NCBI GenBank assembly: GCA_020091685.1
Contig: CM034595.1
Span: 19,639,564-19,703,563 of the forward strand
From: Lutjanus erythropterus
Lineage: Eukaryota > Chordata > Actinopteri > Lutjaniformes > Lutjanidae
Direction of reading: 5' to 3'
DNA length: 64,000 nucleotides
Shown piece after piece: positions 1-15,800 of the stretch. Each line of letters starts with the position of its first letter. The first letter of the stretch is position 1. The notes under the pieces are model-generated. The model did not search any database. It saw only the letters and a program-made list of their open reading frames with translations, and was not told the origin of the DNA. Both the position numbers and the translations under genes were made by a program.

Positions 1-2500
1 AGCTTGTCTTTTGTTGTAGCATAGTGTTGTGTATTCACTGTGGAAAAAAGGCAAATCCAAGTTCAGATTCTTGAGCAATTCTTCTAATCATTCTACAGAA
101 ATTCAGTGGCAATACATGGAAGCTCTGACTTGACACTGGACATGGCGAGTTGCACCAACAAAGATTATTTTTTAAACCCAATTCAATCATGGTTTAACTT
201 TAAATTATATTGCACCAAACTTGTATTAAGAAAGATTAAATTTAAACCTCTCTAAACCTTCTCTGCTGCCAAGCAAGCAAACAGTATTACATCATTTGTT
301 TTTTTTATTCTTTAGCTAACAAGCAAAGAATATAAAGACCATAACCTTTTTAGCTTTTTAGCTAGGTAACAACAATGTAATGTTATTTAATTAAGCTTTC
401 TAGCTAGCCAGCAAACAATGCAGTATTTTGTTAAGGATTACAGAGCATCTGAAAATAAACAGTTTCCTCCCTTTTATACTCACTAGTATTAACATCAGTC
501 AAATGTATTTTTTATTTATTTTTTTTTAATTTGGGTAAGCATCTCTATATCAATTCCACTCATATTTAATTTTGGTTTAAGTCGCTGAACTTGTATTTGC
601 TATATTAATTGTGCAACAGAGCTGTACTTAGATTTAAATCTGGATTTACTCATTTTAATCTTAGTTTTTCTAAACTCTGATTAGAACTAATCTTTGGTTA
701 AATTAATCTTCACAAGTGAAACCCAGTCTTAGAGTATGTAATGAGCTATTGGTTATGACATGTTAAATGTGCCTACATTGAAAAGTCAACTGCAGGTAAA
801 AGCACGGAGCTGAAGCTTTTGTTGCACTGTGCTCTTGCACAGTAGCACAGAAAAACATTCCTCCCAGGCAGCCTCAAGAAACATCCTCTTACAATTGTAC
901 GTGCCAGAAAAAAAAACATTCAAACCACTGTGTTAAACCGAGCCAGCAGCATGTGAATGCAGCCAAATGGCAAGATGTTTTCCAAAACCTGACAATGCAG
1001 AGAAGAAAACACAAATGGCAGAAGAGACAGTGAAAAAAGAGGCTAGTGAAATACAGGAAGACCTGAATGTCTTCATTATGTAAAACACTATCGGCTGAAA
1101 ATAAACAGATATTCCTGATATTCTATCAATAAAATAATATACCAAAGAAGCAGTGTAAGAAGAGTATAAGAAACATTAACTGACCCTTCTCACAGGGTGG
1201 GACATTTACAGTGAATGCCAGTGACTACAGAGGAATGCAGTGGACCAGTGGTAAGGAAGAATGGGGGATGATAACCACAGATTGGGATGTGGGCAGAGAA
1301 GATCTGTGTTTTCTGCAGTGAGGATACAATACATTCCAAACACTGGACATCTTTTTGGCAACTAACATTGTTTACAAGGAGATATGGAAGAAGAAGAGGA
1401 GAAGATGCATTAAATGAAAGTGCACCATCAAACACTTCATAATCGGGTTTTGCTATAATGTGACAATAAAGGCAGGCCAGGCAGCATTGATATACAGTTA
1501 AATTCTGCAATTTATCTCTAGCTGTGTTGTTTTTCTTGAAAATAGGTATCTGGCTCTGTTTCAGCACTTTATACTTCTGTTTCCACAATAATAAACCATC
1601 TCCCTTTCTTCTATACATTCACATTATTCAAAAGCACTTTAACATGTGCTGAATAGTTTGAAAAGTAGATAGAGCAATCTTCACAGAATACCAAGTAACC
1701 AGGAGAGTGATACTCAACCTGTGGCCTGGGGGCCAAGTTTTGCCCCCCAACGGGGTGCTGGGTGTCCCTCTCACTATTTTCTGATTCACAAAGAAAATAA
1801 ATTGATTCACAGGAAGAAGGGCCAGATAGACCAGATTTATCTGTCAATCCTTAGACCAAGTTCATTTAGTTAACAAGTAATTTAAATGGAAAATTAAGAA
1901 CTTCAAAGAAAGATGAGTTATGGACCTTTCAATGTTTATTAATTTTATGTGATGAATGGCCTCTGGCCTCCTGTCAGTTGCCTGTAGGTAAAGCAGAGCA
2001 AAGTGTCCCTTAACTAGATTGTGATTTTCTTTCAGAAATGTCTATTTTGGAACATGGTATCATTAAAAAAACACTCATGAACTCAAATACTTGATTTATG
2101 CTGGGGTTAAGATTATGAATGCTGGGATTAAAGCAACATAATCTTCAAGCAGAGAACATTTGGAACTTGATATCTTTTTCTCTGCATTTTTGTCAGAGTT
2201 AAGAAATCACTCCCTATTTATGCACAGCTGGACATAGTGTCATGTATGTCATAAATATTTTAATACTTAGGTGTATCTGTTTTTTTGCGTTAGAGGACGA
2301 TTTTCCATCAACTTTTAAATCTGTATTTTGCCAAATGTATAGCTGAGTATGCAATGTATTTAAACAAACTGATCGCTGTGGTTTTACCATATAAAACTTG
2401 GTTCAGTGTTTATAGTTTTATTTTTTAAGTACTGAATAGATTAAAGCTTTTGTATATTTCTTCTCAGAAAGTGATTTTACTATGCTTTACTGCGGTAGAT
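1..2500. other. Upstream region, no gene recognised
   Basis: AT-rich sequence with many short open frames on both strands but none with splice-site support or a protein I recognise. The longest (minus strand, 1190-1618) lacks any domain. In human the gene upstream of CPQ is SDC2 on the same strand, so the 3' UTR of a neighbouring gene could lie here, but I see no coding similarity to show it. This is inference only. Confidence 0.4.
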
Positions 2501-2529
2501 GTGTAGAAATGGTGCTTTTATTGTGAAAA

Positions 2530-2680
2530 CAGTCGTGCCGGAAGTGTACTGTCGTTACGCATGCTGACATCACGAGCACGGAAACTGTGTTTACAGTCTG
2601 GTACTCCAGTCGTGTGTAGAGTAGTTTTAAAACTGTATGAAGTCTTATAACATCAAGGATAACAAATGCACTAACTTGGC
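2530..2680 (+). promoter_or_regulatory. Putative cpq promoter / 5' UTR region
   Basis: A short GC-richer patch in AT-rich DNA about 700-800 bp before the cpq start codon. It carries an ETS-type core CCGGAAGTG at 2538-2546 and a CRE-like TGACATCA at 2565-2572. The cpq start codon at 3361 directly follows a splice acceptor (tctgcag), so a non-coding first exon must lie upstream; this patch is the best candidate for its start. The donor of that exon is not resolved (a possible GTAAGG lies near 2816). Confidence 0.45.
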
Positions 2681-3360
2681 TTGAAGGGTTCGTGTTTGTT
2701 CTGTTTTATGGGGGTTTCAAGTCAAATTTTTTGCTCATTGTTAACGTCTAATGTTAAATAACTTTCAATTGCCGTAAGGTTTCTCTTTATTGTTCCGATC
2801 CTCCGGCTGTCTGCTGTAAGGTTTGGTTGTTGATAAAAGATAAAGCCCAGTGAATCTGACTTTGTCATCAGCTTTGATCTGGATGATGTAATTAAATGTG
2901 TATCTCATCCACTAACATTGTGACTGAAAGTGAAAGTAAAAGCTGCAATGGCGTTACATTGCTCTCTGTGCCTCTAATATTTCATCGTAGTTAGCTTAAT
3001 GCTTGAAACTAAATAATTATAATGTAAATGACACGTATTAAATAGTATAATAACTTGAAGCTACTTCTGTGGAGTTACACAGCATTACATGCTGCTTTAG
3101 GGTTTGGAATGAATTTATTATATTGACACAGTTTTTAATCTACTTTAGATAATCTATAATTGACTTGCACCCATAGCTATAGATAAGACTAACAGGTTAC
3201 TACTGAAGTGATTCAGTGATACTGTGGTATTCTGTTGTTGTCAGTCTGAACTAGCAATGTCTGATCCATGATGTGCTGGTAGTGACTGGGATTTCCTTAT
3301 TAGAACTCAATTAAGCAGCTATTAATCAGTGCCTCACACTGATGTGTTTTCTGTCTGCAG

Positions 3361-6300
3361 ATGGCTCAGACAGGTGGACTGCCCTTCCCTCTTGCTCTCT
3401 TCATGTTTCTCTCCATGTTGCCGTCTCTGTGTGACTGTCACCCTCATCCTGCTCCGCCCTTGAGTTCGATGGCTGCAGTCAGGGCTGTTTCCAATCAGAC
3501 AAAGAAAGGTAAACCAAACCCTTCTACCACCAGACACTGAATGTGTTAACGTGTGGTCTAGTATCCTGGTTATGATTGAATTTTTGGAGTATCCTGGTTA
3601 TGTTTTGCACATGTAAACATCCTATCCTGGTCTCCTGGATAAGACCTCATCCTAGTTTTAAGTCCTCTGATAGAAACCTTATTGTGGCATAGAAACACCT
3701 TATCTTTGTTTCTGAACACTAATGCAGAACTTAGTGAAACATCTTCAGGCAGACAATCAAACATCTGGATAATGTTTTGACGAGGATATGAATAACTAGA
3801 TATTTAAACACGTGTCCTGAATATGATAAAAAAAAAAAACAACTTCTCTATAGTTGGACTGTGGGCATGAATAGGTTTTAAAATTTTGGAAAAATAGTGG
3901 CATAGGAATTCAGTGTTACATGTAAGTAAATACTAAATTCTAAATATAGACTCAGTTGTTTCATGCAGTTTAGTTTCTACTGTGTAACATAGTCACTGCA
4001 TGTGTTTATTACTTCCTTGATCTATTATATATGAGGTTTTAGGGGCAGGTCTTTGAACAAGCCTTGAATTATGTGTAAATAACAATATATAACAGCAGTA
4101 TATTCACTTAAGTACTCAAATTATACAGACACTGTACAAAGATACTTTTGATTTTTTGCCTGAAAAGGTTTTTGGAAGGTAAAAAGATATTCTTGATTAA
4201 AAGAATATAAATATTTGGATATAAACCTGGACTCTCTTTGTGTCTGTTTGTGTGTGAACCCAGTCTCAGACGTGGCTGCAGAGGTAGCAGGCTATGCTGA
4301 TGTGGCCAAGCGGATTATTGACCTGGCTGTGTTTGGAGCTGCCCAGAACCGCTCTTACAGACGTCTGGCTGACTTCACTGACACCATAGGGAACCGTGTC
4401 AGTGGCTCATACAACCTGGAGATGGCCATCAAATACATGTACAATGCTGTAACACGGGATGGGTTGGATGTACATCTTGGTGAGTAAGAGTTGTTTTCTG
4501 TCTCACTGGATATGAGAAATGTGCATTGAGGATAGATTTCACAAATTAAGAGATCTCTTTCAACAAAGTTTTGTCCTCTGCCAAATGTAACAGTAGTTCA
4601 CTTTTTATTTGATGTGTTAAAAGGCACAGTGATGTGCCTTAGATATGTTCAAGGTATGTGAAACTATTCTAACAAGCAGGTCTGAGACCTCAGTATTTGA
4701 TTTGAGATTGTCATGTAGGACCTTGTTTCTTTCGCTCTCTTTGTATCTCGGTGTTTGCTCCTGACTTGTCTTGTTTTGTTGTTTGTAGTGTCTTATAAGC
4801 CCACGAGGGCTGGGCGCCTTTTTGGTGCATGACACTTTGAAAAATAAATTACCTGTAGTTCTGTTTCACCTTTTTCTTCTCCAGAGCCAGTCAAAATCCC
4901 ACACTGGGTGAGAGGGAAAGAGAGTGCAGAAATGATTGTACCCAGGGCCAAAAATCTGGCTATGCTGGGACTGGGTAGCAGTGTAGGGACACCACCTGAA
5001 GGTAAAGACTCCACTTACTAAAATCATTTTAATGCCAGTCATCTGTTATACACCTACCTTCTACTCCTCACCGTCTCACTCTTATCTCTCCAGGAATTGA
5101 GGCAGAGGTGATGGTGGTTGAGTCTTTTGAGGAACTAAAGCGTAGAGCCAGTGAGGCCGTTGGGAGGATCGTGGTCTTTAACCAGCCATTTGTCAGTTAT
5201 GGGGAGACGGTGGCTTACCGTGCTTATGGCGCCTCTGAGGCAGCCAAAGTTGGAGCTGTGGCCACACTCATTCGATCTGTTACACCGTTCTCTATTAACA
5301 GGTATCTCTATCTCTGAGGAGCAAAAATTACATTTGAAAATTACATTTAAAGGGATAGTTAAGATTATTGATGTGGGGTTTTTATGAGGTATTTATCCAG
5401 TCGGTGTATTCTCTACAGTAGACAACAGTCAGCCCACAGTTTGGAGAAGCACAGAGGAGTACCAGCATAGAAGGTAAGCAATGAACTGCTGTGGACAGGC
5501 TCAGCAGCAAGAGGTATTTTAGAAAGGTCCATCTAAAACAATCTTAATCAGTGTAAGTGTATGCTATATTTAGAATATTTTCACCACTTTACTTTGCTGT
5601 CAGACAGTCTGTTCTTATGGGAAACTGCTGTTATATAAGCCAAATATTGCTCTCTGTGAGAGAAATCAGTAATTTTACCTCTCAGAACACAGAGGTTGCT
5701 GGACCACCACTGCCTTGATCACTTAGTTTATTTGGTTATTGTCTCACCTCAGTGAATCCAAACTAACCTTTTAAAACACCAAAGTGTTACCCATCAGTTA
5801 TGTTCAGTTTCCTGTTCCTGCATTGCACCTTAATGGTAGTGTAACATGTTTTATTTGCTTGTTGCCTGTGTTTTGTTTGTGTATTTTGTATTTTGAATGT
5901 GCTTTGGCAATGCTGTATATTGCTATGGTCATGCCAATAAAGTCTATTTTATAGTCTATTTCATATTTTCACCCGTGGAGTCTGGTTGGTTTGGAGAGAG
6001 AAATGTTTGGCTGTCTGCCAGGAAAGTAAAGCAGTGAAAATATTCCAAAAAGCTTCGGTACACCTTTTTTAAATGGCGTAAATACGTTTTGCTGCTGACC
6101 TTGTCCACAGTGATACATTGCTTAGCTTTCATGCTGGTACTCCCCTCTGCTTCTCCAAACCGGGGGTGTGCCAACCACCACTTACTATGGGTAGTATAGT
6201 GACTATTGATAAGTACCTCATGCAGCTCCACTTGAAATAATCCAATTTATCCCTGTAAGTACTGTTGATTCTCAACATCTCAGGTAGAATGAGGGTTTAA

Positions 6301-6859
6301 TCAGCAGATTCCTACATCTCTGCCTTTGTTTCTTCTTCTCTAGTCCCCACACAGGTTGGCAGGACTATCAGGATGGAGTGAAGCGCATCCCTACAGCCTG
6401 TATCACCATAGAGGACGCTGAACTGATATGGCGTATGGCACAGAGGGGGCAGAGGATCGTGGTCAGACTCACAATGGGAGCGAAGACTCTGCCGGATGCC
6501 GACTCCTTCAACACAGTGATTGAGATAACAGGCTGGCAACACCCTGAGCAGGTAGACCTCACTCTCCTATCACAGAGACTTACCTGTCTGACTGTTTAAC
6601 TGTGTATCTCCTCATCACTCTTTTCCAGTCTTTTAGTAGTGAGGGAAATCTATTTTGGGTGCGACCTCCAAAGTGGCTCTATGGGAAACAGATGTCTTGT
6701 CCTGAAGAAAGGCTCTATTATTATATACTTGTCTCTTACTCTTAATTAGTCTTTCTCTCTGTGTTTTCCTCTGTTTGGTGGGACTGGGAGAGAATGATGC
6801 AGCCACTTTTTGCTGACTCCAGATATTCCCACAGCTGTTTAGTCTGGCTTTAATTTTGC

Positions 6860-6893
<34 letters not shown>

Positions 6894-9800
6894 TACCATC
6901 TTTCCAGAGAAGTGGTGAGGCTCAGCTTAGTTGGAAATGCTGAGGAATGTCACTTTTCTGTCTGTCAGAATAAAGTTAGTTTCTATGGGAACTCAGCATT
7001 GTGTAAACAAACAATTCAGCTGTTAATTATGTAGTTTTCACAGACGTTTTCATCTTCTTTTGAAGATTCTTCAGAAATGTCCTTGCACTGGCTTCCTATT
7101 TTCATGAATCTCCAAACTTTGAACATGTAAGATATTTGTATAAATTACAACAAGCATTTTTGGCAGTTCACTACAGCAGGTCTAAACAACTCCTCTAAAA
7201 TTACAGCCCTGCTGAAATTAACATATCCTTTTATGGTGTAAGCGGAGTTGTGATTTGTGAAAACACGCTGATGTAAACACACAGAAAGATGATTTCAGTC
7301 CTCTTTGAGGTGGGTTGTCCTGTTCTGCAATACAGGAACCTGCAACCATTCTTGGTATTCAGACTTTTTCAAGTATGACAAATAGACTGTGTGAAACCTT
7401 TGTGTCAACAATTATGAAAAATAGTCCTTAGCAGGGACATTGACCTTCGAATAGAAGTGAGATTTGTGTAGGGTTGTACTGAATAGTTTGAAGCTTTGTT
7501 CATTTCATGTTAAAATTTGAATTCTAAATCCATATTCAAATGCTGTGCTGCCTTTTTTCATTTGTATGTCTACTCATTTGGTATTTTTGCACAGTAGTAG
7601 ATCAAGATTAGGCTGCACTAACGATATTACATTTATACTATTTGTAAAATTGGATTCCAGTGGTTGAAGAATTGTTATTATTGTAATAATACAATTTATT
7701 ACATTTATGATGTTGAAACTAATGAGTTATGTTCATTTTGTTTAGGGTGATGACATCATAAAATATGGCGACAGACATTCAAAGCTTCATTTGAAAACTT
7801 CAGTGAAAGCTTCAAATTTTAGAAAATGACATTTGCTGCAGCCCTGGTTGTCAGTCTGTCACAGGGCGCACATATAGACAGACAACATAAAGTTACTGCT
7901 TTTTTCACTATTAGATTTCTCAGTCATAGAATAAGATGGCAAAATATGCCCTGATCTGTACCAGATGTCTATCACTGCGTAGCCTAAAGACATCACATGA
8001 CCCAGCTCACAACAATGCAATGCAGTGTCACAGAATGTTATACAGGTCCTTAGTACATTGGTGGTTAAGAACCAGGACATGCTTACCCAGTAGAACCTGA
8101 TAGACGGGTAAGGTGCTACTGCGCAACCTGCGCAAGCTGCGCAACCTGAAAAACATCACACTAACGTTTCTGTCATTCACTGGACAGAAGTGGCACATCA
8201 GTCGATCAGTCAATGCAGGTACATAGACGTGGGTTCAGAATTAGGGCTAGTGGAACAGATTTACCTTGGTGTCCTTGGAGAAAACTGTTAATGTGCAGAT
8301 TATTTTTATGATTAATCAGTGAATTGTTTAGTCTATTGACTGAACAGAAATTGTGAGAAATGTTCAGCATATCAGGAAAATGGGGGAGAAGACATGACCA
8401 AACTAAATTAACATCTTCCTTTTTTATGTGTCACACACTTAAAGCCTGTGTGAAATTTCCAGAGTGTTCTTTGTGAATCATGCTGTGTACTGTATATAAG
8501 TTGAGATTGCTTGGAGCGTGGGTGTTTTTATTATTGTTAAGGAAGTGTGTGAATTGCATTTAGGACAGAGGCTTTTGTACGTCATGAAAAATCTGACAAG
8601 ATATGTTCTGTTGGCCAATAAAGGGAGATGGTGTCTTCAATGGGAATTTCCCAGCAGTGTGACTATGAGCTGAATGTCTGCGAGCCTTCACTCCCTCACA
8701 GCCTCTTGAGCCAAGATGGCCAAACACAAGATTCCTGACCAACAGGGAACACTAACGTAGTTTGTTAGGTCCAATATTTTTCAACAGATCTCAGTGTGTG
8801 TAATTCCTGTAAACTCTGTTCTTCTTTACAATCAGGTGCCTCTCTCTGGTTTCATATGTGGAAAAAAGTAAAAAAAAAAAAGAGCTAACTGAAGAATCAG
8901 TCAGAAGACTTGGATTAGAGGAACATCGCTGATGTAATCTGTTGCTATTCTGATCTGGGAACCAGCGCGTGGTCGTTCATTATAGAAAAGGGAAATGAAA
9001 CACATGGCAGGGTTGACATCATTTTTGGCTCTGTGACTTTGTCCTCCGGCTGGCAGTAGCAGCAAATGTGGTTGGAGTGTGTATGTGTGTGTTTGTGTGT
9101 GCATGTGTTCATAGAAGGATGAACATTTGAGGTTTAGTGAGTCATTTCCACAGTTTAGCCTTTCAGAGCCAGTCAGAGTCATCTGAGACTGATGAGTTGC
9201 GAGGATTTTTTCCAACCACTCATCTTCTGCAGTTTGAACTTCTTAAATCTAAAATGCCCTGATGTGGAGGCTTTCTGTTTATAATTATTATAAAACACAG
9301 ATCACGTTGCTAGACAGTGATTGGGATGAGTATTGATCATAAATGTCAGTGTATTTTGGTTGAAACATTATTTCATTCCCATCTAAACTACACGTCACTG
9401 AACCACATCTAACCGTATTTTCCATGCCTTGTTGTTTAAACTATGTTAACTACAGTGTATTTAGTTGTCTTGACCGTCAACACGTTGTAAACAGCAGCCA
9501 TCAATAGAATGATAGCAATACTAGTCAGGTAGCTATACCCTTTACTAGTAAGAGTGAAAATACAGTATAACACTGTAAAGTCATTAGAGGCAGAAGGATC
9601 TCTCTGAGGTTAACCAATGAAAGAATTAGAACAGAAAAATAATCCTCATTAGTTTTGGATATGTAGGAATGTCCTGATATTTCAACACTGCTGGTGGCCT
9701 GAACGATTACAGTTTGTGTTCATGTGCAAATTCCAACAAGACTGGACTATAAAATCCCTGATGCATGCTGTAACCAGGGATAAACCCTTACTTAGAAAAC

Positions 9801-12800
9801 TTAAATGTTAGGAAATGGATTTAGCAGTTGACAGTTATGGTATTGCAAAACCACTTTAGTGAGTCATGGATATTACGCACAGTACCATCTCTGTGTCTTT
9901 ATAACTCTGCAATAAATGCTTATGTATGCTTATATTCCTATATGATGTATTCCTTAGTCATTTAGTCAAATTACACAAATGTTAATACTATTAAATTCAT
10001 GTTAAGTATACTAGTTGTACTATCAGCTCTGATCAGATAAGAATATTTATGGAAGAGTTTAATTTATAAAAACACTAAGACTCTACAGCCTGTAGCTTCT
10101 GTTAGCGGTTCTTTGAGGCTGAACTTAGACACAGCTGTGCCTTGAACTAAAGCTAATGTCAGCGCACTGACGTTGATTGTAAGAAAGTAGAATGTTTACC
10201 ATGTTTGCAATCTGAGTTTAGCATATTAGCATGCTAGGATGCCACTAAGCACGAAACACAAAATACAGATGAGACTGCCATTTTGCAACTATTTTGTCAT
10301 AAAACTAAATGAGCTTTTGACCTGATGATAACTTTAAAGAAAAAAATTTAAATGTCCAGTATATAAGATTTAGGGGGATCCATTGACATAATATGGTGGG
10401 AATGGAGTATAATATTGACAATTGTTTGCATTATTGTATAGAGAGCTACAGGGATGATGCATTGTAGGCCAACACAGAAGTTAGCATCGCTTTAAGGTTT
10501 TAAGCCAGTAAGGATTTCTCTACTGGATTTCTGGGTTAGTGCAGAAAATAAACTCTGTGGTCAACAAAAGTAGAATGATAGCAACTATTGTAGTAGTTGA
10601 CACATTTTGTTCAGCAAGACAGTCTTCACTTTTATGAAGTGTAAATGCAATCACCAGAAGTAAAAAGCTAATGTTAGGCTATAAATGAACTACACCGCAC
10701 CCCCATTAAGTGACTAGTATTCAGCGTGATGCTGTTTAATGTCCGGAAAAATCACTGTAGTCTCATTCAGCTACATGTTAGCAACTACTTTTTAAAGACA
10801 CTTGAATGCATCACATATCATGAATAGGGTATTTACTGTTGTAATTTAAGTAGTAGAACAGAAGATCAGAATCTTTTAATGAAGAAAAAGCCATTCAAAA
10901 AACTGACTCTGAGAGGAAGGAACTGGAAGTGATAATACACTAACTCAGTTTCGGGTTTTAGAGCTCATTCTTGCAGCAATCTGTAATCGCCTGAAAAGAA
11001 TTGTTGTGTTTTTGTTACTTGAGAAAGAGCTGTTAATATCCTCAGAGGCTGTGGGTCCTTTTCCATGAAAGCCACCGTGTTGAACTGCCGTGTTTCTACA
11101 GAAGCTCAGAACGGACACACCAAACAGTGGCTCTAAAGATTTTTGCAGCTGCTGTAGATTCTTCTACATGCTTGGAAGGCGAGGGTGAGGGGAGTGGTGT
11201 TGGCAAACACTAAATCCTACATCCTGGTCTTGAAGAGATCACAAAATTTATTGCAGTACATCCTCAATGGGACTGAAATATCCGACACAAACTTCATGAC
11301 AGTCCATCAGGTAGATTTCTTGGATGAAGGAAAACTTTGACTTGTTGATGGTGCTAATGGGAAAGTCAGAGGATTTGTCATCTGGGCACCGTGAATGTCA
11401 AAATTTCATGACAGTACATACAGTATTTTTTTTTTTTTTTTGTAAAGATTACAGTCTGGACAAGTTGTCAACTGACCAACCAACAGACTGACACTGGCAT
11501 CCCTACAGCCATGCCATTTGCTTGGCAAAAAAAATATTGGCATTTCTGTTTATGTAAGATTGTAATGGAATGTGTGGCCTCCGGGTCATTGTCCAGACTA
11601 GGCTCACACAGGCCAGAAAATGTTTTGTAACCTGGAACATCAGGTCAGAAACATCCCATTGACAGGAATTCTATCCCTTAAAATTCCTGGAAGTTTCACT
11701 CTGAACTGTGTGTTTTCGTCTTTGTCTTCCTGTTTTTATGAGGCTGTTCGTCCTTCTTGATAAAAGTATTTTTCATTAGAAATACTGAGTCAGATAATTT
11801 GAGCCACATCGTGTGTGTGTTTGTTATGTGTTTGTGTGTGCTTTAATAAAATGTAGACAGGATATGGGGTCAGATAGTGCTATCTGATCATACGCTCTGG
11901 TTCTTGTCTGGTTCAGATCAGGAACTGGCCACGGATATGCACCTAGCAAAACTGTCCCACCACACTCTCTCAGTCTCTCGTTTCTATTTTTGTATCTCTG
12001 TATCTGTTCAATCTGCTAGGTCGTCTTACTCAGCGGTCATTTGGACAGTTGGGATGTGGGCCAAGGCGCCATGGATGATGGAGGTGGAGCCATGATTTCC
12101 TGGGAGGCCCTGTCACTCATCAAGGACTTAGGTAATATAGAGACAGACATACTGTACAGACACAAAGTGAACGGTGCCACACAGATGAACTTCCTCAGAA
12201 AGAAACATTTACAGTCTGTAGAAATGCAAGAAAAAAGGTACATAGACAGCAAACTTACATAAGCTTGTAAACAAACAATGTAAGGAAATTAATTACTTTA
12301 TTATTAAACTTTATGCAGCCTGTTTGTCCTACTGAATTCAACACTTTGAAAAAAGTACAACTCTACAACAACAACAGTTTGTAAAACAACGTACAAAACA
12401 AAAATAAAATAAAAGCTCCATGAACAAGGGAGGAAATCAAATTTTCCTATATTGATCCTTCAACAAACTCCCAAGGCCAGTGAATACCATGTAGAGCGAG
12501 CAGAGTATCCAGTTCCAAACTTAGGGACAAATTACAAAACAATTCCTCTAACTGTAAACAGTAATTTCCTTCAACTGTTTGTGGAGGAACAAGAACACAC
12601 ATAATTAGGAAACAGACTTGGATATACAGTACCATTTTCTTATGGACAAAAGAATGCAGCTGAATAAGCTTATAGTGGCACAGGTTTAAGCAGAGTACAA
12701 AGTCTAGAGGTGCAGTGTATTATGGATAGGAATACAGTAAACTTTACAGTATAACAAGTTCTAAAGAAAAGCTGCAGCTTTTTCAGCACGATACATGTCT

Positions 12801-15800
12801 GTTGTTTTGTGGCTTTTCTTCATGCCTATATTTGCATACTGCTTTGTGTGGGTGTTTTTTTTTTTTTTTTTGAGTCTGTATCTGTTTCCAGGTTTGCGTC
12901 CAAGGAGGACTCTACGAACAGTGCTGTGGACAGCTGAAGAGCAGGGTGGAGTCGGGGCGCAGCAGTACTATGATCTACACAAGGTACTGTCTACTGTGAC
13001 TGCAGTGCCTAATAGGAAACACACTGACAGCAGTAAAGCAAATAAGGTTCCTGTTAGTAAGAAGCAGGATGTGTCGGTTCCACATTGTGGAAGTATTAGG
13101 TGTGTGAGAGTATAAATGTACTTCATGAAAATAAGCCATGAGTTTTCTTCTTTGGGGCTTTAACTGCCTAACAGGCCTTGACTCATAATAAACTCATAAA
13201 GCGAGGAACAGGTCTATTGCATTTTCTCTACTAAAGAACTACATTTTTCATCAATGTACCATAACTCCTCAGTGGGCTGTCCAGTTCTTCCTCTTGATAT
13301 ATAATTGGAATTTAAATGAGTTGAGGCAGCTGTACTTAGCATCTCCCAGGGGTTGGTTGAGTTTACAGATGATAATGATAAATCGACGATTGTCATTAAG
13401 AGTTTGATCGATCACGTAATATTTAATCGACCTACTGTCAAATAAAGATCTGAAATATAGTAGAGATTTTATTGTTTATGAGCGTGCTCCGCATCTATTT
13501 ATATGCAAGGCTATGCACTGCTGTTACAATAAACAATATGTTTTGATTGAGGGGAAAACATTTTGGTATTATTTTATATAAGAAAGATTTTGTTTTTTAG
13601 AATTACTATTAATCAACTAATTGATCCTGATGATTGGATTTACAAGGAAAGTACTTATAGTTTGCGACCCTAGTGTATATGCTCTGGTTTGTAAGTAGCT
13701 GTAGTAGCTCAGACTATGTCCTGAAACTTGCATTACTTTTAATTACTCAGACACATCGTTGGTTGTTTGTTGTGTCCATGCTTTCTCTTGACCTTTCTTG
13801 TTCTTTCACCTCTTCAATTTACCTTTGCTTCCTTGCTTCACCCAGGTGAACATGTCCAACTTTGACCTCGTCATGGAATCTGACTTGGGGACGTTTGCTC
13901 CGCTGGCACTGCAGTTTACTGGCAGTGATGCAGCACGAAAGGTAGGACTGAAAACACAACACCATCACACAATGACAAGTATTTATTTAGCCTTAAAAGT
14001 TTGAATTCTGCAAAGCACAGACTCTGCATGGTGGCGTAAATTAGTATCCATTCATCTATACCCTACTTCACTTTAGACCAATGCTTCCAAAACTGGACAT
14101 TTTTAACTAGTCCCAACATTGAACTTTAATTTGTTTCATTTCACCACAGTGTAGTCTCCGTTGAGCATTTAAATCACAGGAACAATGGTAGTAAATGCAG
14201 AAAACTTTTGCTTAATGACGGACTGTACAGACTGTGTGATGAGCTGAAGAGCACTGGGCTGTGTCTGTATCAACAGGTGATGGGAGAAGTGGTCAAACTG
14301 TTGGCTCCCATTAACACGACCAAACTGGAGGCACATGGAGAAGGAACAGACATTTCACCGTGGATGCAGGCAGGAGTACCAGGTCAGCTGAATCAATATT
14401 ATAACAACTTAAGAAAATGTACTAAACCTATTTTAACAGGATTTGTGCATCTTGCATAAAGAGAAACTTGAAAAAGGAAGTAACTCATCCTGATTTGTGT
14501 AGTTCTGGTTTGAATAACAACTCTTTTCTCCTGAAAGTGCTGTGTGCACAGAATCACATCCTCATTGATGAACTATGAACATAGTAAACTATGGTATTGG
14601 GAAGTACTGGCAGATTTTCACTTTGAGGGGGATTCTGAAAAATCTGAATTGAAACTTCATCCAAATATGAATAGAAAGTTGTCAGTAAAGTAGAATTTTC
14701 AAGGCAAATCTCAGGCTCCTGACTGACCCTCACTTGCTGGTTGGATATTGCCACTCATAACACAGATCAGACCTTACAAAAGGGTTTGAGATTGTATGAA
14801 GCCACAGATATATAGTTACATTTTGACAAATTTTTACTTTTCCGAATCGCTGATTGCTAAACAGTGCTTCACTTAATATCTGACAAAGTGATTCTATCCG
14901 TGTGGCGTTGCTAGAGATTTAGTGGTCCAGACATTTGCTATGCTCCGGTCTAGTTTTTGTAGAAGTGAAATTGCAATGTACACATAAAGACAGTGTATAA
15001 CATTTAGAGGAGGAACTGAAAGAAAACACAAAAACATACAATTTAAACATTTCAGTGCAACACGAGGCACCACAAATGTTCCTACTTCATTTAAATACAA
15101 CTTAGCTCTACTCAGTTGAAGTTGTATGTTTGTGATTCCAGTGAGTCTTATAAGTCTGCATTCAATCCAAGATATTTAGAAAATGGATCGGCACTTGTAA
15201 GTTTTTATCAATTGTAAGTAAAATGAATTACTTTACTGTACAAGAAGGGTCATCCTGGTCTGATGATTTGGAAAACAGGCCACTACTGGGGTACACAATA
15301 CAGGTCTGTAAAGACTGAAAATAGTGATAAATAAAGATTAAAATAAAAATAACAAAACTTAGTTTTATTATTTAACAAAAGAGAAAAAAGAAAGAAATAC
15401 AAAATCATACATACTGTACATATAAAGTGCATATATAATTTACTATGGCTGCTGGCAGTCGACAGTGAAATATAGTTTTCATTCAGTCAGTATTCTGACA
15501 TGTTATCACAAAAGCTCCACACAAAAGCCACATTAATATCTACAGAAATTTCTTTTCATTTTTAGTTACAGTTTCTTATATATTTTAATTAGAAAACCAA
15601 GCAGCAATAAAATAGAAATACATTGTGATATAACTTGTAGAAGAGATACAGAAAACAAAACAAACACAAAAACATTTGGACCACAAATGTTCCCCTTTTT
15701 TAAACCATTAACCGAGCAGCAGCATTGATAGTGAAGACATTCAGTGAAAGTGATCTAACAGCTCCACTGGAGCAACTGAGGGCTTGATGTTTTGCTAAAG

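Noticed and set aside
1190-1847. Minus-strand open frames of 142 and 78 codons
   Set aside because: No domain, no start context, no splice support, and sequence composition of ordinary AT-rich intergenic DNA.
8119-8150. Three short GCGCAA(C/G)CT repeats
   Set aside because: Only three 9-bp units in an intron, too short to call a functional array.
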